The position numbers were made by a program, and so were the translations under genes. From Pyrinomonadaceae bacterium (GTDB taxonomy: Bacteria > Acidobacteriota > Blastocatellia > Pyrinomonadales > Pyrinomonadaceae), in assembly GCA_026129865.1 (NCBI GenBank), contig JAHCHG010000004.1:124001-188000 (forward strand): a stretch of DNA of 64,000 nucleotides. The letters are read 5' to 3'. The notes under the pieces were generated by a model. The model ran no database searches, was not told the DNA's origin, and was given only the letters and a program-made list of their open reading frames with translations. Shown here one piece after another: positions 26,469-35,334 of this stretch (the stretch's first letter is position 1; every line of letters begins with the position of its first letter).

Positions 26469-27752
26469 CTATCGTCGATAAACGATGCGTCCGCCAGCAA
26501 TTGTTGCGACGACTCCGCCGGTAAATTTCCAGCCGTCAAACGGCGAGTTTTTTGACTTAGATCTGGAATCGGCGTTTCGGTAAGTCCATTCGAGTTCGGG
26601 ATCGATGATCGTAACATCGGCAATCGATCCTGCTGTTAAAGTTCCGCGATCTTTCAATTTGAAAATCTTTGCGGGATTTGATGAACAAAGTTGAACGAGT
26701 TTCTGAAGATCAATGATTCCTTTATGAACGAGTTCGTTAAATGCCAAACCGATCGCGGTTTCAAGACCCGTGATTCCAAAAGGTGCACGATCGTATTCGA
26801 GAGCTTTTTCGTCGGAATGATGCGGAGCGTGGTCGGTTGCAATTGCGTCGATCGTGCCGTCTTTTATTCCTTCCAAAATCGCTTCCAGATGTTCTTCGGA
26901 CCGAAGCGGCGGAGCCATTTTCGTGTTTGTGTCGTATCCTTCGACTGCTTTGTCCGTCAAAGTAAAATGATGCGGCGTAACTTCACAGGTTACGTTAATT
27001 CCTTCATTTTTCGCACGTCTGACGGCTTCGATCGCGCCTTTGGTCGAAACATGCGCGATATGGATATGCGCGCCGGTTTCCTTCGCGAGAAGAATGTCTC
27101 GAACCGCGTCAACTTCTTCGGCAAGCGCGGGCATTCCTTTTAGCCCGAGAAGAAGGGAAATCTTGCCTTCATGCATGACGCCTCCGCTCGAGAGCGATTT
27201 GTCTTCGCAATGGTCGATCACGGGAAGGTCAAAATCTTTCGCGTATTCCATGGCGCGGCGCATCATTCCGGCGTTCGGAACGGGTCGTCCGTCGTCCGAA
27301 ACAGCGACTGCTCCCGCAGCTTTCATCTCGCCCATTTCGGCTAATTCCTTGCCGTCGGAAGATTTGGTGATCGCGCCGATCGGAAAGACATTTGCAAGCC
27401 CGGCATGTTCCGCTTGTTCGATCATATAACGCGTAATCGCTGCATTATCATTGATCGGATTCGTATTCGGCATCGGACAAACGCTCGTCCAGCCGCCCGC
27501 AACAGCCGCCGCCGCACCGGATGCGATCGTTTCTTTATGTTCCTGTCCCGGTTCTCTTAAATGAACGTGCAGATCGATAAATCCCGGCGCGACGAGCAAA
27601 CCGCTTGCGTCAAAAACCTCCGCATCTTCGGGAGCCTTTTCATCCTGTCTCAACCAGGCGGAAACTTTTCCGTCCTCGATCAAAACATTCATTCCGGTGT
27701 TTTCTTTTCCGATGGGATCGATCAAATGACCATTAGCAATTAAAAGTTTCAT
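26469..27752 (-). CDS. pyrC: Dihydroorotase (multifunctional-complex type)
   Basis: Closes the dihydroorotate ring in de novo pyrimidine synthesis. The 427-residue amidohydrolase has [15 protein letters not shown] (zinc HxH), [27 protein letters not shown] and [12 protein letters not shown] (metal Asp). It is the longer, type I form, which often pairs with PyrB. The frame starts with TTG-ATG; I use the ATG at 27752. It lies four bases after the stop of the TIMP-like gene and downstream of pyrR-pyrB on the same strand. Confidence 0.96.
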   Translation of the reverse strand: MKLLIANGHLIDPIGKENTGMNVLIEDGKVSAWLRQDEKAPEDAEVFDASGLLVAPGFIDLHVHLREPGQEHKETIASGAAAAVAGGWTSVCPMPNTNPINDNAAITRYMIEQAEHAGLANVFPIGAITKSSDGKELAEMGEMKAAGAVAVSDDGRPVPNAGMMRRAMEYAKDFDLPVIDHCEDKSLSSGGVMHEGKISLLLGLKGMPALAEEVDAVRDILLAKETGAHIHIAHVSTKGAIEAVRRAKNEGINVTCEVTPHHFTLTDKAVEGYDTNTKMAPPLRSEEHLEAILEGIKDGTIDAIATDHAPHHSDEKALEYDRAPFGITGLETAIGLAFNELVHKGIIDLQKLVQLCSSNPAKIFKLKDRGTLTAGSIADVTIIDPELEWTYRNADSRSKSKNSPFDGWKFTGGVVATIAGGRIVYRR

Positions 27753-27756
27753 CAAC

Positions 27757-28518
27757 TTAATCTTTGGGTTTTTCGATTATTGCGTCAAACCAGCCACACT
27801 TGTTATTTCGAACTTCAACCTCATACTCAATATAGCCTCTCTTTTTACGGTCGATTCCGCCGCGTTTGATCACGCTATGCTGTTCTTCCCATTGTGAAAT
27901 TTTGACATCCGCTCCTTTCGGCGGGAACACTCGCACCTTATATCGACCTTCTTTCGAAACGACGATCTTGATGTCGCCGTTTTTGTCGCTTACCCCGGAG
28001 AGCACTTTCCCGCCGTCCTGAACTTCGGCTCGGACGCCTTCTATTGTCGGAGAACCAAGGAAAACACCCCGAACGGTGCCCCAGATCCAGTAGTTCGGAC
28101 TTCCGCTGTTCACTGCTTCGAAAAAGTCAAAATCGGCTAAGTTTTCATCGTAGATCGATGTTCGTGTACAAAAACCGGTGCCAAAATGATTTTCTCCGGT
28201 TTTGGTTTTGTTTCCGTAAAAGAGGAACTTTTCGCCCTCGCTAAATTCCCAGGCACACGAATTTGACCAATTGCGCGTAATCGCCAAATCGCTGTTGATG
28301 CCTTTGTAATTCTTTTCGACGTTGATCTCGACTTTCGGCTCAAACTGGTTCTCGTCGCCTTCTGAGTTGACTTTTGTTACCGTTCCGACAAAAACGACAT
28401 CAAATTTCGAATAATTATAACAAGGCGGCGGAGGCGCATAACAAGTGCATGCGAAAATTTTATTGACTCCCAGAATTAGAAGAATTGTGAGAGCAAACAA
28501 TATCTTTTGTAGTTTCAT
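27757..28518 (-). CDS. Secreted TIMP/NTR-like protein
   Basis: From the ATG at 28518 (preceded by AAGGAGG at 10 bases, which decides the start) the protein has about 253 residues. The signal peptide ends at FA, leaving a mature protein that begins [11 protein letters not shown] mature N-terminal Cys followed by CxC and a distant Cys resembles tissue inhibitors of metalloproteinases and NTR domains. Further Cys residues lie in WSNSCAWEF and GTGFCTRTS. The C-terminal part (about 145-253) has a carboxypeptidase-regulatory-like beta fold ([20 protein letters not shown]). Role unknown; similarity is by motif only. It lies between the toxin gene and pyrC. Confidence 0.78.
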   Translation of the reverse strand: MKLQKILFALTILLILGVNKIFACTCYAPPPPCYNYSKFDVVFVGTVTKVNSEGDENQFEPKVEINVEKNYKGINSDLAITRNWSNSCAWEFSEGEKFLFYGNKTKTGENHFGTGFCTRTSIYDENLADFDFFEAVNSGSPNYWIWGTVRGVFLGSPTIEGVRAEVQDGGKVLSGVSDKNGDIKIVVSKEGRYKVRVFPPKGADVKISQWEEQHSVIKRGGIDRKKRGYIEYEVEVRNNKCGWFDAIIEKPKD

Positions 28519-28599
28519 CCGATAAATCCTCCTTAGCGCTTTTGATAAATGCCGATTTTCGGTGTTCCAACCGCGACCGCGTCCAATCAATAAAAATGT

Positions 28600-28758
28600 T
28601 TAATACGCGTATTTAATCGCAAATTGATCGGTTTTGAGATTACGTTTGGCAAGCAATTCAATATTGACATCAATTTTCTTCCAGCATATTCCGGTCGAAT
28701 CCTTAAAAATGTTGCGAGGGAATCCATTATTCTGCACATATCTAATACTTATTCGCAT
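28600..28758 (-). CDS. Possible 52-residue ORF downstream of toxin
   Basis: An open frame that starts at an ATG 17 bases inside the end of the PIN-toxin gene and fills the otherwise empty gap to the next gene. The product ends in IELLAKRNLKTDQFAIKYAY. It has no ribosome binding site of note and no recognised motif. It could be a remnant of an older gene. Kept only because no other explanation was found for this 150-base stretch. Confidence 0.25.
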   Translation of the reverse strand: MRISIRYVQNNGFPRNIFKDSTGICWKKIDVNIELLAKRNLKTDQFAIKYAY

Positions 28759-29140
28759 CGATAAAATCTAGTCCATATAGATCAAATACACGATCAGCGG
28801 ACAATAATTTAAAATTCTCTATGTTTGCTTGAGTAATCAACAATCGGTCAAAAGGATCTTTATGAATTTGCGGTAAATCTGTGATTGCCAGAGCGTGTCG
28901 TTGTGTGATGTCGAGAGATTTCAAATTTGCTCTGTTAATTCTGTCGGGAACATAGATTTCGGGTGAATCGGGAAGTTTGAGTTTGCCGATCCTATATTTT
29001 ATTGCGATTTCTAAAGAACTTGCAGATGAAAGAAAAAGATCATTGTTTGAGTTCTTTAAGAGTGCTGATACATTTGCCGAAATACGCGAAGGTGTGAGAA
29101 ACATCCAAAGAAAAATGTGAGTATCGATAAGAATTTTCAT
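28742..29140 (-). CDS. PIN-domain toxin of a type II toxin-antitoxin pair
   Basis: A 132-residue protein. MKILIDTHIFLWMFL is the first PIN acidic motif (D6), SSASSLEIAIKYRIGKL carries the second (E near 44), and KDPFDRLLITQA with SADRVFDLYGL the later acidic residues. PIN proteins are Mg2+-dependent ribonucleases, usually cutting tRNA or rRNA. It overlaps the antitoxin gene by four bases, with the antitoxin upstream, the normal arrangement. The pair lies inside the pyrimidine cluster. Confidence 0.9.
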   Translation of the reverse strand: MKILIDTHIFLWMFLTPSRISANVSALLKNSNNDLFLSSASSLEIAIKYRIGKLKLPDSPEIYVPDRINRANLKSLDITQRHALAITDLPQIHKDPFDRLLITQANIENFKLLSADRVFDLYGLDFIDANKY

Positions 29141-29373
29141 TCGATTTCTTTTCCTTCAAAAGCTTCAATTATATCTTGCGGCGTTTCGTCAAAATCGTCG
29201 GCGATCCAACCTTTGCCGTCATCCATTCCAAACCAATTTTCGTCGGATTTTACCGGCGACACTTTCGCTACGGGTTTGCCGTCTTTTTCGATTATCGTTT
29301 CTTCGCCAGCTAATGCTTTACGCAAAATTTCCGCCCAGCTTTTTTCAGCAGTTTGTAAAGATATTTGCGACAT
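29137..29373 (-). CDS. Phd/YefM-type antitoxin
   Basis: A 78-residue antitoxin. The N-terminal DNA-binding Phd fold has ISLQTAEKSWAEILRKALAG and ETIIEKDGKPVAKVSPV; the C-terminal, toxin-binding part is acidic (ADDFDETPQDIIEAFEGKE). The toxin gene starts within its stop codon (ATGA). Such pairs usually autorepress their promoter through the antitoxin. Confidence 0.88.
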   Translation of the reverse strand: MSQISLQTAEKSWAEILRKALAGEETIIEKDGKPVAKVSPVKSDENWFGMDDGKGWIADDFDETPQDIIEAFEGKEIE

Positions 29374-29410
29374 ATACTAAACTTCCTTTGCTCGCATTTT
29401 ACCCGAAAAA

Positions 29411-29767
29411 TCACTTTCCGACGAATTCTGCAATAACTTTGTTGTTTCCGACAATGTTCCTGTTAAGTTGTTCCAAATCTTCTGCCGGGATCCAATATTC
29501 TTCGTGAGTTTTGCCGCCGACAATTTTTGTTTCATATTTGTCGAGAAACTCTTTATTAACTTCAAATTTTGTAACGTAACCGAGTTTGTCGGCGTTAAAT
29601 TTTGCATTTCAATCGCGGGCGATTTGGATAGCGTAATTCTCGTTCAAAACGGGATAAAATATCGGTTGTTCGGGCAGACGCGGCGGAAAAGCGGTGAAAT
29701 CGCTTTCTTCGATCAACGCCAACTCATTTTTGCCGACGGGACGAAACAACGTGATCGTTTTACTCAC
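29411..29767 (-). pseudogene. Small conserved protein gene broken by an in-frame TGA
   Basis: The frame starts at a GTG at 29767 that overlaps the end of pyrB by eight bases and reads [20 protein letters not shown], then FPPRLPEQPIFYPVLNENYA, then IQIARD. There a TGA (29609-29611) interrupts it. The same frame goes on as NAKFNADKLGYVTKFEVNKE, then VGGKTHEEYWIPAEDLEQLN and ends at 29411. Related proteins of about 118 residues, often automatically named ADP-ribosylation/crystallin J1, have Trp (TGG) at this point as I recall them, so one G-to-A change explains the break. Everything else is intact, so the mutation is recent or a sequencing error. Confidence 0.8.
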
Positions 29768-30707
29768 TGCTAGCAGTTCCTCCGGTCGCCAGATAAAGAA
29801 CCGCCATGCGCACGGCGACGCCGTATTTTACCTGATCAAGGATGAGCGATCTTGAACTATCGGCGACGTCCGATGCGATCTCGATGCCGCGGTTCATCGG
29901 TCCGGGATGCAGGACGATCGCGTCTTCCTTGGCAAGGTTTAGCCGTTCATGCGTTAAGCCGTAATGAATCGAATATTCACGCAAGGTCGGAAAATACGCC
30001 GAATCTTGCCGTTCTTTCTGAATTCGCAAAATCATTACAACATCAGTTCCTTCAATTGCTTCTTCGATGTTTTTGCAAACGATCAAATCTTTTTCAACCA
30101 GATATTGAAAATCATCGGGAACGAGCGTCTTCGGTCCGGCAACTCTAACTCGCGCCCCGAGCTTTGTTAAAAGCTGAATGTTCGAACGCGCAACGCGCGA
30201 ATGAAGAATGTCGCCAACAATCGCAACCTCTAAATCCGCGATTTTCTTTTTATGTTCGCGGATGGTCATCGCATCGAGCAGCGCCTGCGTCGGATGTTCG
30301 TTCGTCCCGTCGCCGGCGTTGATGATCGCGGCTTTGGAAACTTTCGCTAACTGGTGGGGAACGCCCGCCGAACCGTGCCGGACGACGATGCAGTCCGGCG
30401 ACATCGCGTCCAGGTTCAGCGCCGTGTCGATCAATGTTTCGCCTTTCGCGACCGACGATGAAGAAATGCTGATATTTACGGCGTCTGCAGAAAGCCGTTT
30501 TGCTGCGAGCTCAAATGAAGTTCTCGTTCTGGTGGAATTTTCGAAAAAAAGATTGATGACGGTCTTACCGCGAAGCGTCGGAACCTTTTTGATCTCGCGG
30601 GCATTGATCTCGCGGAAATTCTCAGCAGTATCGAGAATGCCTTTGATCTCCTCCGCCGATAGATCGCGAATTCCGAGAAGATCTCTGCGTTTAAAAGGTT
30701 TTTCCAT
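29760..30707 (-). CDS. pyrB: Aspartate carbamoyltransferase, catalytic subunit
   Basis: Catalyses the first committed step of pyrimidine synthesis, carbamoyl phosphate plus aspartate. The 315-residue protein has the carbamoyl-phosphate motif [13 protein letters not shown], the [11 protein letters not shown] motif and [12 protein letters not shown] near the C-terminus, all intact. No pyrI regulatory gene is seen. It follows pyrR by 88 bases, separated by a hairpin terminator. The broken small gene begins within its last codons. Confidence 0.96.
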   Translation of the reverse strand: MEKPFKRRDLLGIRDLSAEEIKGILDTAENFREINAREIKKVPTLRGKTVINLFFENSTRTRTSFELAAKRLSADAVNISISSSSVAKGETLIDTALNLDAMSPDCIVVRHGSAGVPHQLAKVSKAAIINAGDGTNEHPTQALLDAMTIREHKKKIADLEVAIVGDILHSRVARSNIQLLTKLGARVRVAGPKTLVPDDFQYLVEKDLIVCKNIEEAIEGTDVVMILRIQKERQDSAYFPTLREYSIHYGLTHERLNLAKEDAIVLHPGPMNRGIEIASDVADSSRSLILDQVKYGVAVRMAVLYLATGGTASSE

Positions 30708-30758
30708 TATTTGATCAGCGATGATCTCACAAAATACCGGATAACATCGTTTCGGCTC

Positions 30759-30784
30759 AAAAAAAGCAAGGTGTTTGACCTTGC
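30759..30784 (-). terminator. Rho-independent terminator between pyrR and pyrB
   Basis: On the minus strand: GCAAGGT, a five-base loop, ACCTTGC, then TTTTTTT (stem 30766-30772 with 30778-30784). Its place between pyrR and pyrB is where PyrR-controlled attenuators sit in Bacillus, but no antiterminator pairing or PyrR-binding loop was recognised, so partial or constitutive termination is also possible. Confidence 0.8.
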
Positions 30785-30795
30785 TCTAAGAGAAA

Positions 30796-31365
30796 TTATT
30801 GATTTGGAATTTCATAAATACCAACCGCCTCGCGGTCGTCAAATTCTTTCAGCATTACCTTAATGATCTCTGTCTGTTTTGTCGGTACAAGCCTTCCGAC
30901 AAAATCTGCCTGAATCGGCAATTCGCGATGTTCGCGACCGCGGTCGATCAACACAGCCAGTTTTACTTTTCTCGGTCGTCCAAAATCCATCAATTGATCG
31001 AGCGCAGCGCGGATCGTTCGTCCGGTGTAAAGCACATCGTCGACGAGAATAATATTCTTATCTTCAATATCGGTCGCAAGTTCGGTTTTATTGACGATCG
31101 GGTTTGCACCGACCGTCGAAAGATCATCGCGGTAAAGCGTAATGTCGATAATTCCGTAAAGCGGCTTTTCGCCTTCGAGCTGTTCGATCTTGTTAAAAAG
31201 GCGTTCAGCAAGCGGAACGCCGCGGCGGCGGATGCCGACCAGATAAAGATCTTTTGCGCCTTGATTTTCCTCAACAATTTCAGACGCAAGCCGTGAAAGA
31301 GCACGTTTCATCCGTGCGCTATCCATGATGATCGCTTTTTCGATCAAATTATATTCATCTGCCAT
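30796..31365 (-). CDS. pyrR: PyrR: uracil phosphoribosyltransferase/pyrimidine operon regulator
   Basis: In Gram-positives this protein binds pyr mRNA in response to UMP and also has uracil phosphoribosyltransferase activity. The PRPP-binding loop [19 protein letters not shown] and the phosphoribosyltransferase core [17 protein letters not shown] are clear. The frame is open to 31428; the ATG at 31365 ([13 protein letters not shown]) gives about 189 residues, close to the known 180. It heads the minus-strand pyr genes and its start faces a TPR protein gene 114 bases away. Confidence 0.94.
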   Translation of the reverse strand: MADEYNLIEKAIIMDSARMKRALSRLASEIVEENQGAKDLYLVGIRRRGVPLAERLFNKIEQLEGEKPLYGIIDITLYRDDLSTVGANPIVNKTELATDIEDKNIILVDDVLYTGRTIRAALDQLMDFGRPRKVKLAVLIDRGREHRELPIQADFVGRLVPTKQTEIIKVMLKEFDDREAVGIYEIPNQ

Positions 31366-31479
31366 AAGTTTCCCGCAAATCGTAGCAAACAAGCTGTGCG
31401 GGTTACAAGTCGGAAGCAAATATGACAAATAAATTCGTAAAGCGTAAAATTGGTCAAATTCTTACGCGAGGTGAATTGA

Positions 31480-32313
31480 ATGAACTCAAATCGATCGTAT
31501 TTATGGATTGCCGTCACAGCGATCCTGATTTTCGGTTTTTCGGCTTACGCTCAGACACCGCGAACCTACACCGCCGAAGAAGAAGCACGTGCGGAAAAAA
31601 TGTTTTCGGACGCGAACGCGTTGATGGAAGCCAATAAACCGGCTGAAGCGCTTGCCAAATATAAGGAACTGCTAAATTTGTTTCCCGACGAGATGGGAGC
31701 GATGTATAACGGCGGTCTGGCGGCGTTTCAATCGAAGGATTTCGACCAGGCTCTGACACTTTGGAAGCGGTTAAAGCAGCTGGATGCTGACGATTGGCAA
31801 GTGCGCGCAAAGCTGATTCAGACTTATCAAAACCTCGGGAAAATGCCCGAACGCGACGCCGAACGCCGTGAATTAATTGAACTGAGGAAAAGCGGCAAGA
31901 TCGACGAGTTGAAAGAAGCGGAATATTATGTCCGCGAACAATCCGAACTTGGCGGTCGGTCGGTGATGGTTTTTGAACATTTCGACATGGTCGGACCGCG
32001 CGGCGTGAAATTTGTTTTCTACATTCTGGACAATGAAGGCGGGATAGATTATCGAATTTCACTCGGGTCATATGACACAACGAACGCGATCTGGCGCGAG
32101 ATCGAAAAGCGAAAGCCGGACGAAAGGCTTTTTCATCTTGACGGTTATTTCAAAAACGGCGCGCATGCGACTTACGGAATGTATCCCAAAGAACCGAACT
32201 ACGACGAAACGCGCGAGATCGTGAAAAACATTTTGGAAAAAAAGTCGAAACCTATTTCTGCTACTATTCCCGCCGCGCCGCCGAAGGCGCCGCCGGCAAA
32301 ACCGGTCAATTAA
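31480..32313 (+). CDS. Secreted TPR-repeat protein
   Basis: A 277-residue protein with signal peptide (MNSNRSYLWIAVTAILIFGFSAYA). Two or three tetratricopeptide units (about residues 35-140) include AEKMFSDANALMEANKPAEA and AAFQSKDFDQALTLWKRLKQ. The remainder (about 150-250) contains the stretches VKFVFYILDNEGGIDYRISL and HATYGMYPKEPNYDE and is not recognised. A short Pro/Ala-rich tail ends it. GAGGTGAA precedes the ATG. It lies 11 bases before pyrD and probably shares its transcript. Confidence 0.82.
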   Translation: MNSNRSYLWIAVTAILIFGFSAYAQTPRTYTAEEEARAEKMFSDANALMEANKPAEALAKYKELLNLFPDEMGAMYNGGLAAFQSKDFDQALTLWKRLKQLDADDWQVRAKLIQTYQNLGKMPERDAERRELIELRKSGKIDELKEAEYYVREQSELGGRSVMVFEHFDMVGPRGVKFVFYILDNEGGIDYRISLGSYDTTNAIWREIEKRKPDERLFHLDGYFKNGAHATYGMYPKEPNYDETREIVKNILEKKSKPISATIPAAPPKAPPAKPVN

Positions 32314-32323
32314 TGACGTATTT

Positions 32324-33391
32324 ATGAGTTTTTATGAATCGGCGATCCGACCGCTGCTGTTCAAAATTCCGGCGGAAACTGCACATGAATCCGGAATAAA
32401 CGCACTTCGCGTCGGGCTCGGCAGCGGGTTTGCGCGAAATTTAGTACGGCGAAAATTTGTGCCCGATCCGGTCTGCCGAACGGAATTATTCGGATTGAAA
32501 TTTGCGAGTCCGCTCGGGATCGCGGCGGGATTCGATAAGAACGGTATCGTCGTCAATCAACTTGCCGCGCTCGGCTTCGGCTTCGTCGAAGTTGGGACAG
32601 TGACCTTTGAACCACAGCCCGGAAATGAAAAACCGCGAATGTTTCGGCTTCCTGCTGACCGAGCGTTGATCAACCGGTTGGGATTTAATAATGAAGGTAC
32701 GCCGGCAGTCGTTCGTCGGCTTAAGCGCTTGAACCGCGAATGCGTTTTGGGAATCAACATCGGGAAGAACAAAGATGTCCCGAATGAAGAAGCGGTCGAA
32801 AATTATCTAAAGAGTTTTGACCTTGCCCATGCGGTCGCCGATTACATCGCGGTCAATGTTTCAAGCCCGAACACGCCGAACCTTCGCGAACTTCAAAAGG
32901 CTGATAATCTGGACGATTTGCTGCGTTCGCTGCAAAAAAGGAACAAGGAACTCGGAAAAAAACCGCTGCTTGTAAAGATCGCTCCGGACCTCGTCCCTGC
33001 GGAGGTCGAAGCGGTTGCCGGAATTGCCGTGGATCTGGGTCTGAGCGGAATAATTGCGACAAACACGACCATCGCGCGCACCGGTCTCAAAAACGATATC
33101 AACGAAACCGGCGGTTTAAGCGGAAAGCCGCTGGCGGAAATGTCGACTAGAATTATTTCAAAGCTTTTCGAGCTCACCGGTGGAAAATTGCCGATTATCG
33201 GCGTCGGCGGTGTTTTTACGGCGGACGATGCGTTTGAAAAAATTGCCGCCGGCGCGAGTTTAATTCAGGCATATACGGGTTTTGTTTACGGCGGTTTTTC
33301 GTTCGCAAATACAGTGAACCTGGGTCTTTCCAATATCTTGAAAGACCGCGGATTTGATCGGATCTCGGACGCAGTTGGATGCGGCAGATAA
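32324..33391 (+). CDS. pyrD: Dihydroorotate dehydrogenase (quinone), class 2
   Basis: Oxidises dihydroorotate to orotate with electrons passed to the quinone pool at the inner membrane. The 355-residue protein has the N-terminal membrane-associating helices of class 2 enzymes (YESAIRPLLFKIPAETAHES). FMN and substrate motifs are AGFDKNG, GTVTFEPQPGN, NVSSPNTPNLRELQ with the catalytic Ser, IATNTTIART and GGLSGKPL, and IIGVGGVF. It is apart from the minus-strand pyr genes across a divergent promoter region. Confidence 0.96.
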   Translation: MSFYESAIRPLLFKIPAETAHESGINALRVGLGSGFARNLVRRKFVPDPVCRTELFGLKFASPLGIAAGFDKNGIVVNQLAALGFGFVEVGTVTFEPQPGNEKPRMFRLPADRALINRLGFNNEGTPAVVRRLKRLNRECVLGINIGKNKDVPNEEAVENYLKSFDLAHAVADYIAVNVSSPNTPNLRELQKADNLDDLLRSLQKRNKELGKKPLLVKIAPDLVPAEVEAVAGIAVDLGLSGIIATNTTIARTGLKNDINETGGLSGKPLAEMSTRIISKLFELTGGKLPIIGVGGVFTADDAFEKIAAGASLIQAYTGFVYGGFSFANTVNLGLSNILKDRGFDRISDAVGCGR

Positions 33392-33530
33392 AGCGCTAAA
33401 TCGTTTTCGACGAGAAGTCGAAATTTTTGCGGCAATTGCTGTTTTCAATCGCTTGACAGCATTAATTCAATGGTTATACTTAGTTCTTTTGCATTTTGCG
33501 CTGTCTGAATCGCATGTTTGCAATGCAGGA

Positions 33531-34043
33531 ATGAAAATAGACGTTACAAAACTCGACGGGTCCGCATCGGAATTTTCTTTCAAGATCGATGGCGAAAATA
33601 TCGATCTCGGCGACGATGCTAAAGTTAAGAATTCTGCGAAGATCTCCGGAAAAGTCGAGAAACATGCGGCGGAAACGAAAATTCACGGAATTATCGACGC
33701 GACCGTCGTAAGCGAATGCAGCCGATGTCTTGATAAGATTGAAAACGATTTAGAGGTCAAATTCTCGACTTCATTTGTCAATCCGGAGAATTTTTCCGAC
33801 CAGCCGGAAAAGGAACTTCAGCAGGATGAAATGGAAGTTTCGGTTGCCGATTCGAGCGAGATCGATCTGAAAGAACTGGCTCGCGAACAGCTTTTGCTGG
33901 CGATGCCCGCACAGAATTTTTGCCGCGAAGATTGCAAAGGTTTATGCCCGGTATGCGGCGGCAATAAAAATTTGATAGATTGTAAATGTGAAGAAAAAGA
34001 GACCGATCCGCGTTGGTCGGCTCTGAAAAATTTAATAAAGTAA
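33531..34043 (+). CDS. YceD/DUF177 family protein
   Basis: A 170-residue protein from the ATG at 33531 (MKIDVTKLDGSA). CSRCLDKIEND at about 63-73 and CREDCKGLCPVCGGNKN near 135-150 are the conserved features of the family. YceD-like proteins affect 23S rRNA precursor levels in bacteria and plants and sit directly before rpmF, as here (19 bases). The 3' end LIDCKCEEKETDPRWSALKN is typical too. An earlier start in the frame would overlap pyrD and is not supported. Confidence 0.9.
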   Translation: MKIDVTKLDGSASEFSFKIDGENIDLGDDAKVKNSAKISGKVEKHAAETKIHGIIDATVVSECSRCLDKIENDLEVKFSTSFVNPENFSDQPEKELQQDEMEVSVADSSEIDLKELAREQLLLAMPAQNFCREDCKGLCPVCGGNKNLIDCKCEEKETDPRWSALKNLIK

Positions 34044-34062
34044 TTTTATATTTGAGGTTATT

Positions 34063-34248
34063 ATGCCAAATCCGAAAAGAAGACATTCAAAATCGCGCAC
34101 ACGTCAGCGTCGTGCCCACGACGCTCTGGAAGTGCCGCAGTTTTATTTAGACAAAGATTCGGGCGAACCCAAAGTTCCGCACCGTGTCGATCCGAAGCAC
34201 GGCACCTATAAAGGTCGCCAGATCATTGACGTAAAAGAAGAAGTATAA
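34063..34248 (+). CDS. rpmF: 50S ribosomal protein L32
   Basis: 61 residues: MPNPKRRHSKSRTRQRRAHD is the family signature, then a central FYLDKDSGEPKVPHRVDPKH segment. The zinc-binding Cys residues of many L32 proteins are absent (a Cys-free form). Operon with yceD upstream and the fab genes downstream, the widely conserved order. Confidence 0.96.
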   Translation: MPNPKRRHSKSRTRQRRAHDALEVPQFYLDKDSGEPKVPHRVDPKHGTYKGRQIIDVKEEV

Positions 34249-34334
34249 GCAATTATAACGCGAAGCTTCAGTTTGAATTTTCCTTCGAGGCAATCAGCTG
34301 AAATTCGCGTTGAATTTTTTAATACTGATAATAA

Positions 34335-35321
34335 ATGTCGAACATTAACGCAGGAATCATCGGCACCGGGCACAGTTATCCTGATGGGGTTCTAACGAAC
34401 GCCGATCTTGAAAAGATCGTCGATACTTCGGACGAATGGATAACTTCGCGCACGGGGATCAAACAGCGGCATAAAGCGGCTGATAACGAATACACGTCGC
34501 AATTTGGATCGAAAGCCGCTCTGCAGGCGATAGAGCGGGCAGGGCTGACTCCGGAAGATGTCGATATTATTGTTTGTGCGACGACGACCCCAGATCAGAT
34601 CATGCCGTCGACCGGTGCCTTGATACAGGCTCAGATCGGTGCAAAAAATGCCGCCGGAATGGATGTGTTTGCTGCGTGTTCGGGATTTATATACGGCGTG
34701 ACAATGGTCGAATCGATGATCCGCACCGGACAGATCCGATATGCACTCGTGATCGGCGCAGAGGTTTTGACCAAATACGTCGATTACACCGATCGCTCAA
34801 CCTGTGTAATTTTCGGCGACGGCGCCGGTGCTGCCGTTCTGGGACCGGTCGCTGAAAATAAGGGAATTTTGGCGACAAAGATCAGATCCGACGGTCGCTA
34901 TGAAGAACAGCTTTACGCGCCCGGCGGCGGAACCAAACTAGGCACAACCCACGAAACGATCGACAATCGGGAACATTTCTTTAAGATGAAAGGCAACGAG
35001 CTTTTTAAGGTTGCGGTGCGGTCAATGGCTGACATCTCGGCTGAAATGCTTGCTAAAGCGGGTTACACGGTTGATGATGTCGATATTGTTATCCCGCATC
35101 AGGCAAATCAAAGAATTACCGACGCTGTCGCTTCGCGGCTCGGCGTTCCGGAAGAAAAGGTTTATTCGAACATCGCCTATCACGGAAACACGTCGTCAGC
35201 GTCGATCCCGATCGCGCTTGACGAATGTATCGAACAGGGAAAAGTAAAGGAAGGCTCGCTTGTTTTGATGACGGCGTTCGGCGGCGGCGTTACGTGGGGC
35301 GGCACATTGGTCAGATTTTAA
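34335..35321 (+). CDS. fabH: Beta-ketoacyl-ACP synthase III
   Basis: Starts fatty acid chains by condensing acetyl-CoA with malonyl-ACP. The 328-residue thiolase-fold enzyme has its full triad: C115 in FAACSGFIYG, H255 in IPHQANQRI and N285 in YHGNTSSAS. GGGVTWGGTLVRF at the C-terminus is typical. It comes directly after rpmF; the plsX gene that usually lies between is absent. It is followed by fabD after 13 bases. Confidence 0.97.
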   Translation: MSNINAGIIGTGHSYPDGVLTNADLEKIVDTSDEWITSRTGIKQRHKAADNEYTSQFGSKAALQAIERAGLTPEDVDIIVCATTTPDQIMPSTGALIQAQIGAKNAAGMDVFAACSGFIYGVTMVESMIRTGQIRYALVIGAEVLTKYVDYTDRSTCVIFGDGAGAAVLGPVAENKGILATKIRSDGRYEEQLYAPGGGTKLGTTHETIDNREHFFKMKGNELFKVAVRSMADISAEMLAKAGYTVDDVDIVIPHQANQRITDAVASRLGVPEEKVYSNIAYHGNTSSASIPIALDECIEQGKVKEGSLVLMTAFGGGVTWGGTLVRF

Positions 35322-35334
35322 GTTTTTTTCGAAC

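Noticed and set aside
29377-29607. 76-residue minus-strand frame beside the antitoxin
   Set aside because: It is out of frame with the conserved small protein that runs 29767-29411; that frame carries all the recognisable sequence apart from one TGA.
30708-30795. PyrR-binding loop of the Bacillus attenuator type
   Set aside because: The terminator is clear, but the conserved binding-loop sequence is not seen.
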